From assembly GCA_963618495.1 (NCBI GenBank), contig CAVESF010000032.1, positions 1-19,819 on the forward strand: a stretch of 19,819 nt of DNA, written 5' to 3'. The stretch is from Apopatosoma sp963618495 (GTDB taxonomy: Bacteria > Bacillota > Clostridia > Oscillospirales > CAG-272). The first letter of the stretch is position 1. Every line of letters begins with the position of its first letter. This document shows positions 14,494 to 19,819 of the stretch, one piece after another. The notes under the pieces were generated by a model. The model was not told where the DNA came from. It was given only the letters and a program-made list of their open reading frames with translations, and ran no database searches. The translations under genes were made by a program, and so were the position numbers.

Positions 14494-15130
14494 AATACAC
14501 CTTCGGGATATCGCCCACTATCACCGTTTCGGCGAGAGCCACTTTTGCGTTTATCTCTATGTTGAAATTCGATATCAGCGTCAGCACGCAGACATCCGCC
14601 TTTATATCGGCATAGATTCTGTGCAGTGTCTGATTTATCCCCGCCGCTTCAAAAGTACTCTCCAGCGTGCTTGTCACAGCGGCGGCAGGGTCAATCGAGG
14701 CAGGTATTCGCATATCGGGAAGTCTGCCGAAAATTATTTCATCATCCATCACATTGCCGACGGAAATCTCTATAGTAAAGTCGCTGAGACTTTTGAAATC
14801 GTTTATTATATATTCTGTTATTTTCGTGCGCAGGCGCGTCATTTTGAGCGAATCGGCGGAAATAGAGGTTATCCTGCCCGCGCTGTCATATCGGATATTC
14901 ACGAGATTATCATATGTATATCCCGATTCAAGAATGGCGCGCTCCGTAGAAGCATTTATCATTTCGCTCACCTTGTTTTTCGCCTGAACCTCCGCCATCA
15001 TGGCGACAAGCGGATCAAGCTTATTATCGAGATATGAGGCTATGAGAATAACAGCCGCGATGACGGCTGTTACTATAAATATCACCTTGTGCTTTTTCTT
15101 CGGCTTCCTGCGGCGGATTTCCGTATCCAT
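14483..15130 (-). CDS. yunB: Sporulation protein YunB
   Basis: This 215-residue protein has a basic N-terminus (RRRKPKKKHK), a single membrane anchor (about 15-34) and an extracytoplasmic domain. Family marks are the start of the domain (AKNKVSEMINASTERAIL), YDNLVNIRYDSAGRITSISAD and, near the C-terminus, AGINQTLHRIYADIKADV and ETVIVGDIPKVYW. In B. subtilis yunB is controlled by sigE and is needed for full sporulation; its biochemical role is unknown. The ATG at 15130 follows GAGGTGAT at 4 bases. An in-frame GTG at 15139 is part of that ribosome site and is not the start. The last residues and the stop are encoded in a 50-bp repeat element, so the C-terminus may be altered by that insertion. 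Confidence 0.9.
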   Translation of the reverse strand: MDTEIRRRKPKKKHKVIFIVTAVIAAVILIASYLDNKLDPLVAMMAEVQAKNKVSEMINASTERAILESGYTYDNLVNIRYDSAGRITSISADSLKMTRLRTKITEYIINDFKSLSDFTIEISVGNVMDDEIIFGRLPDMRIPASIDPAAAVTSTLESTFEAAGINQTLHRIYADIKADVCVLTLISNFNIEINAKVALAETVIVGDIPKVYWGN

Positions 15131-15147
15131 TTTTATCACCTCGGTTA

Positions 15148-15179
15148 ATTATATGTTTTTTTCACATTTTTGTGAAAAA
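15148..15179 (-). promoter_or_regulatory. yunB promoter with embedded inverted repeat
   Basis: On the minus strand TTCACA (15171-15176), 17 bases, then TATAAT (15148-15153) within CATATAAT, which also fits a sigE -10. A perfect 9-bp inverted repeat, TTTTTCACA / TGTGAAAAA (15158-15179), covers the -35 and half the spacer and could be an operator. The leader is only about 11 nt. Confidence 0.55.
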
Positions 15180-15222
15180 GCATAAATTTCCTCAGTGATT
15201 TCCTCGGAAATCCTCGCGCCCG

Positions 15223-15555
15223 CTACTCTTTTGCACTGTGTCTGCGCAAAGCAAAAGCCGTCACGGCACCCGAAATAACGGCGACGACCGAAGCGGAAAT
15301 TACTGCGCGGATGCCGACTTCATTCTCTTCGTCCGCCTTTTCCGCTCTTATCTCGATATCGCCGTTTGCCTCCACGGCTTCATCCTCAGATTCCGCGGCG
15401 ATACGCTCTTCACGCTCGGTTTCGGCATGAGTAAGTACCCATTCGCTGTGCGATGCCGCCGCGCCTATCGCCGTGAAAACAGCCGAGAAAAATATTATCG
15501 CCCATATGCAGATAAACGAAAAAAGTATATCGCTCTTCCCTTTTCCGAAATTCAT
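15223..15555 (-). CDS. Small membrane protein of unknown function
   Basis: This 110-residue protein has a membrane helix at about 10-32, a strongly acidic middle (44-80, rich in Glu) and a second membrane helix at about 82-103, ending in a basic tail (RRHSAKE). Both ends are likely cytosolic and the acidic loop outside. I recognise no family. The ATG at 15555 has AGGAGATGA 7 bases upstream. The frame is open for another 56 codons upstream, but that part lies in the promoter region of the divergent mtaB gene and lacks a ribosome site. It lies just upstream of yunB in the same direction, so a spore-related role is possible; this rests on position alone. A weak promoter (TCAACA, 17 bases, TATAGA) is visible upstream. 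Confidence 0.65.
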   Translation of the reverse strand: MNFGKGKSDILFSFICIWAIIFFSAVFTAIGAAASHSEWVLTHAETEREERIAAESEDEAVEANGDIEIRAEKADEENEVGIRAVISASVVAVISGAVTAFALRRHSAKE

Positions 15556-15622
15556 GCTCTCATCTCCTTTTGCATATTTTTCCGCAGAAGAGAAAAATCT
15601 ATACAGAATTTCGCGCAAACTG

Positions 15623-15651
15623 TTGAAAAAAGTGCTTTTTTGCTGTAAAAT
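15623..15651 (+). promoter_or_regulatory. sigA-type promoter of the mtaB unit
   Basis: On the plus strand TTGAAA (15623-15628), 17 bases, then TAAAAT (15646-15651). The leader is about 35 nt and contains GGAGG. Confidence 0.7.
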
Positions 15652-15692
15652 AATAAAGTAACACAATTTTCCCACTGCGGAGGAAAGAAACC

Positions 15693-17000
15693 TTGAATAA
15701 TGCAAAGAGAAAACCCCGCGCATATATATATACGCTCGGTTGCCGCGTAAATCAGTATGAATCGGCGGCTGTGGCGGCAGAGCTTGAAAAATACGGCTTC
15801 GAAATAGCAGAAAACGACGCGGACTGCGATGTTTATATAATAAATACCTGCGCCGTAACTGCGGAAAGCGAAAAAAAATCGCGCAAATTCATCCGCCATG
15901 CGGCAAAGCGGAATCCCGATGCCGCCGTTATCGTCATGGGTTGCTACTCGCAGATAGCTGCGGCGGACGCGGCAAAAATAGACGGCGTGCGCCTCGTCCT
16001 CGGCAACAGAAACAAGCTCCGCGCGGCAAAATATGCCGCGGATTTTGTTTCGCTCTCTGCCGCCGACAACCGCATAGAGATAGCGGCGCTTGAAAATACG
16101 CCTATAGAAAATATGCGCATCTATCACACGGAAAATGCCCGCGCTTTCGTCAAAATTGAGGACGGATGCGACAATAAATGTGCCTACTGTATAATAAAAG
16201 ACGCGCGCGGCGGTGTCGTTTCCCGCCTGCCCGAGGATATCTGCGAGGAAATTCACGGACTTGTTTCGGCGGGCTACAGCGAGGTTGTGCTGACAGGCAT
16301 AGAAACCGCATCATACGGCAAAGACCTTGACGGTATCGGGCTTTCCGAGCTGATTCTGAAAATAGCCGAAATCGACGGCGTACATCGTATCCGTCTCGGC
16401 TCGCTTGAGCCCTCCGTGCTAAAACCCGCGCTCGTGGATACGCTCGCATCCTGCGAAAAATTCATGCCGTCCTTTCATCTCTCGCTCCAGAGCGGAAGCA
16501 GTAAGGTTCTTGCCGCCATGCGCCGCAGATACAATGCCGACATGGCGATGAATGCGATAAATTATATAAAGGAAAAAATTCCCGCCGCCACCTTTACCTG
16601 TGATATCATCGTAGGTTTCCCGGGTGAGACGGAGGAGGATTTCGCCGCGACAGAAGAATTTGCGCGCCGCGCGGGCTTTCTGCATATGCATATCTTCCCG
16701 TTTTCTCCGCGCAAAGGAACGGAAGCGGCTGTAATGCCAGAGCAGGTACCGGAGAATATCAAAACGCGCCGCGCAAGCGAGCTTGCGGAGCTTGGCGCAA
16801 CGCTTGCCGATGCCGTCTATGAGTCTAATCGCGATTATCACGGCACGGTGCTTTTTGAAACATATGAAAACGGCATAAACCGCGGTCATACCGAGCATAT
16901 GCTCGAAGCCGAGCTTGAGGGAGATGACCTCCGCGGCAAAGAGGTACGCGTATATGCCGCGGAAATTAAAAACGGCAGGCTGATATGCAAAGCCGAGTGA
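15693..17000 (+). CDS. mtaB: tRNA (t6A37) methylthiotransferase MtaB
   Basis: This 435-residue radical-SAM enzyme adds a methylthio group to N6-threonylcarbamoyladenosine at position 37 of tRNAs. The N-terminal UPF0004 domain has TLGCRVNQYES (Cys17), NTCAVT (Cys53) and MGCYSQ (Cys84), which hold one 4Fe-4S cluster. The radical-SAM CxxxCxxC is Cys159-Cys163-Cys166 in DGCDNKCAYCIIKDARG. Later motifs LTGIETASYG, LGSLEPS, FHLSLQSGS and DIIVGFPGETEEDF are typical. The VNQYE form, rather than MNxxDSE, favours MtaB over MiaB. A C-terminal TRAM domain is short but present. The start is TTG at 15693 with GGAGG 9 bases upstream; the nearby ATG is out of frame. The RluA-family gene follows after 7 bases. 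Confidence 0.93.
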   Translation: MNNAKRKPRAYIYTLGCRVNQYESAAVAAELEKYGFEIAENDADCDVYIINTCAVTAESEKKSRKFIRHAAKRNPDAAVIVMGCYSQIAAADAAKIDGVRLVLGNRNKLRAAKYAADFVSLSAADNRIEIAALENTPIENMRIYHTENARAFVKIEDGCDNKCAYCIIKDARGGVVSRLPEDICEEIHGLVSAGYSEVVLTGIETASYGKDLDGIGLSELILKIAEIDGVHRIRLGSLEPSVLKPALVDTLASCEKFMPSFHLSLQSGSSKVLAAMRRRYNADMAMNAINYIKEKIPAATFTCDIIVGFPGETEEDFAATEEFARRAGFLHMHIFPFSPRKGTEAAVMPEQVPENIKTRRASELAELGATLADAVYESNRDYHGTVLFETYENGINRGHTEHMLEAELEGDDLRGKEVRVYAAEIKNGRLICKAE

Positions 17001-17007
17001 GGGAAAT

Positions 17008-17964
17008 ATGCAGATTGTCACGATAAACAAAAACGACGCGGGACAGCGCCTTGACAAATTCATAGCAAAAGCTTTTCCGAATATGCCGAAATCCATGATG
17101 TATAAATTCATTCGGACAAAGAAAATTAAACGCAACAGAAAGCGTGCCGAGATATCGGATATCCTCGAAGAGGGCGATACGCTCCAGCTTTTCGTGAGTG
17201 AAGAATTTCTTGTGACAGGCGAGAAAAAAGACCTTTTCAAGAGTCTGCGCCCGCGCTTCGATGTGGCATACGAGGATGAAAATATACTCATATGCAATAA
17301 GCCTGTTGGGCTTCTTTGCCACAGCGACGAAGCAGGCGAGCAGAATACGCTCATTGAGCAGATAAAGGCTTATCTCTGGCAAAAAGGCGAATATAACCCG
17401 GATAGCGAGCGCTCATTCTCCCCTGCGCTCTGCAACAGGATAGACAGAAATACCGAGGGGCTTGTGATAGCGGCAAAAACCGCCGAGGCTCTGCGCGAGC
17501 TCAACGACCAGATACGCGACCGCGACATAAAGAAATTTTATATCTGCCGCGTGCGCGGGATACCGCGCGAAAAGGAAGCGACGCTTGAGGGTTATCTCAT
17601 CAAAAACGGCGACGAAAATATAGTCCGCGTCTATAAGAAAAAGCCGCCTGCAAAGCTCGGCGACGCGAAGAAAATCACGACAAAATACCGCACGCTTGCC
17701 ACTCTCGGAGATGAGGCATTGCTTGAAATCGAGCTTGTCACGGGGCGCACGCATCAGATAAGAGCGCATATGGCAAGCATCGGCCATCCGCTCGTGGGCG
17801 ACGGGAAATATGCCATAAACAAGAGCGACCGCGAAAAAGGCATCTACAGGCAGGCGCTCTGCTCATACAAGCTGATTTTCACAAAGGAAAGCGGAGCTCT
17901 CGGCTATCTCACAGGAAAAACCGTTGAGATTCCGATGGATAAAATCTCCTTTGCCGCAATGTAA
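17008..17964 (+). CDS. RluA-family pseudouridine synthase with S4 domain
   Basis: This 318-residue enzyme isomerises specific uridines in rRNA (or tRNA) to pseudouridine. An N-terminal S4 RNA-binding domain (about 10-65, QRLDKFIAKAFPNMPKSMMYKF) is followed by the catalytic domain, which starts at VAYEDENILICNKPVGLLCH. The catalytic motif is NRIDRNTEGLVI (143-154) with Asp146, where the better-known enzymes have HRLD. GRTHQIRAHMASIGHPLVGDGKYA is intact. The Asn-Arg-Ile-Asp variant is seen in firmicute paralogues, so activity is expected, but the target site cannot be told from sequence. The ATG at 17008 follows mtaB by 7 bases, with AGGGA as a weak site, so translation is probably coupled. A strong terminator follows. 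Confidence 0.9.
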   Translation: MQIVTINKNDAGQRLDKFIAKAFPNMPKSMMYKFIRTKKIKRNRKRAEISDILEEGDTLQLFVSEEFLVTGEKKDLFKSLRPRFDVAYEDENILICNKPVGLLCHSDEAGEQNTLIEQIKAYLWQKGEYNPDSERSFSPALCNRIDRNTEGLVIAAKTAEALRELNDQIRDRDIKKFYICRVRGIPREKEATLEGYLIKNGDENIVRVYKKKPPAKLGDAKKITTKYRTLATLGDEALLEIELVTGRTHQIRAHMASIGHPLVGDGKYAINKSDREKGIYRQALCSYKLIFTKESGALGYLTGKTVEIPMDKISFAAM

Positions 17965-17975
17965 AATGTAAATAT

Positions 17976-18012
17976 AAAACAGCAGGAAATCCGAGGACTT
18001 TCTGCTGTTTTT
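17976..18012 (+). terminator. Rho-independent terminator of the mtaB unit
   Basis: A stem of AAAACAGCAG paired with CTGCTGTTTT is extended inward by a G-U and several A-T/C-G pairs around CGAG, then T5. It lies 11 bases past the stop. The arms are symmetric enough to work in both directions. Confidence 0.85.
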
Positions 18013-18029
18013 GTTTGTGTGGTAACTCC

Positions 18030-18148
18030 ATTATAACACAGGTTTGTTATGAGTTCCTGTTTTTTCAATAGTGTTGAGCTTGTTAGTATAATTCACTCAC
18101 GGCTTTCGGTTGATGCACCACCTGTGGCGGTGCGTCTGCCGATTTTTT
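18030..18148. promoter_or_regulatory. Orphan promoter-like boxes and a plus-strand terminator hairpin in a convergent gap
   Basis: This gap lies between two converging genes yet holds promoter-like boxes. On the minus strand there is TGTTATAAT (-10 at 18030-18035, extended). On the plus strand there is TATAAT at 18087-18092 with a weak TTCAAT -35. A strong imperfect hairpin (18107-18141, core GCACC/GGTGC) is followed on the plus strand by T6 (18143-18148). Together they could make a plus-strand RNA of about 50 nt, or be the decayed end of a mobile element. No reading frame is evident. Confidence 0.35.
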
Positions 18149-18169
18149 AATCAAGCGGACTACTGTAAG

Positions 18170-19513
18170 TTACTTTACGCTTTTCTTCGGCATAACGGTG
18201 ATGCTGTTTGAAGTCGGTGCTGAAGCGTTTCCGTCCTTATCATAAACCGTGATGACAATCTCGCAGATCCCCGCCTCATCCGGAATTATTACTGCTTTGA
18301 ATGTGGAATTTCCCTTCTTTTCACTGATACGGAGCAGTTCCGCATCCTTGCCGTTTACCAGAGCGGAGGTGACATCGAGCGAAACCGTGATTCTTACATT
18401 CACTTTCGATCCGACAGTTGCTTCCGCCTTCCCGATAACCTCTTCAAACAGTTCTGGAGTGAATACGGGGATTTCCTCGGTCGTCTGATCTTCCTTGCCG
18501 CCGAGCACCTGAAATACGCGGAAGCCGACATCTTCATAGCCGAGCGCGGAATCTCTGCCTTCATTGCGGTATTCGGTACGACAATCGGTTCTTGCCGTGT
18601 TCCATGCACCACCCTTGACGCCGAGGGTGACGGTAGTCCCGTCGTTGTCTCTTTCGGTGGAAGTCCATTCCCAGACATTACCCCAGAAATCAACGGCGCC
18701 GTGCGCACCGCGTGTAACCTTTGCATATTGCTCAACAGGCGTTCTGCCGTCGTTGACACCGCAGTTAAAGTCTGCATCCTTCGGCATGTGACCTGCGGCA
18801 AGCTCCCATTCGCTCTCGGTGGGAAGACGATAGAGATTTTCCTCGTCATTCGCCGTCAGCCAGCTGCAATAGGCTTCCGCGTCCGCCGCAGAAACCATAT
18901 TGACCGGATAGTTTTCTTCCCCGGCAGGATAAGTACCGTTTATCCAATTTGACGGAGCTTGGTAACCCGTCGCATCGACAAACGCCTTGTACTGCTCATT
19001 TGTTACCTGCGTGCGGCTGACATAGATATCGAGTCCCGCACCCATAACCGGAATGTATTCGTACATCGGCGCGTCCGCGATCTTCCATTTGAGAAGCCTT
19101 TCATCAGTAAAGCGCAGCATGGTGGAATTGATCCTGTCCCAATAGGTCAGATACATTTCATCCACGATCTCTTTCATCTCGGCAACCTTCGCGTCCCCGC
19201 CCGGTTTGCCCTGCGTCTCGGCTTTGAGCTCGGCAAGCTTTGCTTCCTTGCGGACAAGCACCGCATCATAATTGCGGATTACGGCGGCGCGGAGATTTTC
19301 GTAATTTTCGTCGCTCGGATCTCTCTGATAGAGCGAAATCAAGCGCTTCGTTTCCTCGTCCAGCTCCGGCTGCTCCTTTTCGATAAAGTCGCTGTGCTCA
19401 TACATATTCATTCCGTCATCGTCGTCGCTTGCCGCAAATATCGATACCGGAAGTACGGTAAATGCCATCAGAACGGCAAGACCGATACTGATAATACCGC
19501 GTAATTTCTTCAT
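18170..19513 (-). CDS. Secreted SUMF1 (formylglycine-generating-enzyme fold) domain protein
   Basis: This 447-residue protein has a signal peptide (MKKLRG..., cleavage near SIFAA, 24-28). A charged, helical region follows (40-145). The SUMF1/FGE-sulfatase domain runs from about 150 to 336, with VSRTQVTNEQYKAFVDATGY, MVSAADAEAYCSWL, RLPTESEWELAAG, DFWGNVWEWTS, VKGGAWNTARTDCRTEYRN and GFRVFQV. The last part is an Ig-like beta domain (about 350-440). Of the two copper-binding cysteines of true formylglycine-generating enzymes only the second is kept (Cys311); the first position is Thr306. So it is probably not a sulfatase activator but a binding or structural member of the fold. The ATG at 19513 has AAAGGAGC 7 bases upstream. 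It follows the KNGL-repeat peptide gene by 31 bases in the same direction. Confidence 0.85.
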   Translation of the reverse strand: MKKLRGIISIGLAVLMAFTVLPVSIFAASDDDDGMNMYEHSDFIEKEQPELDEETKRLISLYQRDPSDENYENLRAAVIRNYDAVLVRKEAKLAELKAETQGKPGGDAKVAEMKEIVDEMYLTYWDRINSTMLRFTDERLLKWKIADAPMYEYIPVMGAGLDIYVSRTQVTNEQYKAFVDATGYQAPSNWINGTYPAGEENYPVNMVSAADAEAYCSWLTANDEENLYRLPTESEWELAAGHMPKDADFNCGVNDGRTPVEQYAKVTRGAHGAVDFWGNVWEWTSTERDNDGTTVTLGVKGGAWNTARTDCRTEYRNEGRDSALGYEDVGFRVFQVLGGKEDQTTEEIPVFTPELFEEVIGKAEATVGSKVNVRITVSLDVTSALVNGKDAELLRISEKKGNSTFKAVIIPDEAGICEIVITVYDKDGNASAPTSNSITVMPKKSVK

Positions 19514-19544
19514 AAGATAGCTCCTTTCAAATTTAGGAAAACGC

Positions 19545-19819
19545 TCAATTGCCTCTCTGTTCTCCGTTTTTCAACCCGTTCTTCAAACCGTTTTTGAGTC
19601 CGTTTTTGAGTCCGTTCTTGAGACCTTGCTTTGCGCCGTCCTTCAGACCTTGCCTGAGTCCTTCTTTCAGACCGTTTTTAAGCCCTTCTTCAAGCACGGT
19701 AACGGTTTTGGTCTCGGGTTCTGCTGTGTCAGATTCTGTGTTTTCCGCGGCGAATACGCCAAGCGAAAGTGCCGAGCATACGCAAAGAGCCGCAAGAGTC
19801 GTTCCTATGATTTTTGTGA
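19545..19819 (-). CDS. Secreted KNGL tetrapeptide-repeat peptide, 5' end beyond window
   Basis: This is a partial gene: 90 residues and the stop lie in the window, and the start is a few codons outside. The first residues, TKIIGTTLAALCVCSALSLGVFA, are the core of a signal peptide with a likely cut near VFA-A. A short acidic stretch (ENTESDTAEPETKTVTV) follows. The rest is twelve tetrads ending exactly at the stop: EEGL KNGL KEGL RQGL KDGA, then KQGL KNGL KNGL KNGL KNGL, then KNGE QRGN. Gly occurs every fourth residue, Lys leads most tetrads and Leu closes them. The mature peptide is about 65 residues, basic and cationic-amphipathic. I know no family for it. It is 31 bases upstream of the SUMF1-domain gene and probably in one transcript with it. 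Confidence 0.8.
   Translation of the reverse strand, partial: TKIIGTTLAALCVCSALSLGVFAAENTESDTAEPETKTVTVLEEGLKNGLKEGLRQGLKDGAKQGLKNGLKNGLKNGLKNGLKNGEQRGN
19560..19691. repeat. 12-bp-period DNA repeats encoding the KNGL tetrads
   Basis: On the plus strand the unit GAGTCCGTTTTT and close variants recur with a 12-base period. The copies nearest the gene's 3' end are almost identical (CCGTTTTTGAGT at 19589-19612), while those further up have diverged. This fits recent in-frame duplication at the 3' end. Confidence 0.7.

Noticed and set aside
18500..18700. Formylglycine-generating enzyme (sulfatase activator) as the function of the SUMF1 protein
   Set aside because: The first of the two copper-binding cysteines is Thr306, and no sulfatase is near; only the fold can be claimed.
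18300..18720. Diversity-generating retroelement target region in the SUMF1 domain
   Set aside because: No reverse transcriptase or template-repeat copy is present in the window, and the C-type-lectin part is followed by an Ig-like domain instead of ending the protein.

Overview
The window reads as chromosome of a low-to-mid GC, endospore-forming Clostridia-type Bacillota, probably a gut or Oscillospiraceae-like lineage. The evidence is strong AGGAGG ribosome sites, sigA-type promoters, the spore genes gpr, spoIIP and yunB, and typical firmicute housekeeping genes (ackA, tmcAL, dapA, pfkA, mtaB). The lineage is inferred from gene content only. I see no rRNA, tRNA, CRISPR array or intact mobile element.

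Layout. 246-4594 (minus): a three-gene unit of lipoprotein, RlmB-type rRNA methyltransferase and a 979-residue membrane protein that looks like a P1B-type ATPase stripped of its catalytic residues. 4906-6111 (minus): ackA, divergent from tmcAL (6229-7395, plus). The two genes share one overlapping promoter region, and both act on acetate. dapA follows tmcAL. 8445-11039 (minus): endonuclease/exonuclease/phosphatase-fold protein, DUF6062-like zinc-ligand protein and pfkA, with a promoter before and a terminator after. 11232-14224 (minus): YesL/DUF624-like membrane protein, gpr and spoIIP. 14483-15555 (minus): a small two-helix membrane protein and yunB, ending in a 50-bp tandem repeat. 15693-17964 (plus): mtaB and an RluA-family pseudouridine synthase. 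18170-19819 (minus): a secreted SUMF1-domain protein preceded by a secreted peptide, cut by the window edge, made of KNGL tetrapeptide repeats.

The main signals for a second look are as follows. (1) dapA and gpr share one architecture: the upstream gene's terminator hairpin carries the next gene's Shine-Dalgarno sequence in its 3' arm, and its T tract runs directly into the ATG. For gpr a sigG-like -10 lies in the hairpin loop, so a forespore transcript would escape the hairpin. (2) The SpoIIP-like protein sits in the right place, after gpr and behind a sigE-like promoter, but has lost both His motifs and the conserved LxE glutamate. (3) A P1B ATPase pseudoenzyme is fused to a long acidic tail. 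(4) The KNGL-repeat secreted peptide is paired with the SUMF1-domain protein. (5) A 50-bp duplicated palindromic element supplies the stop codon of yunB.
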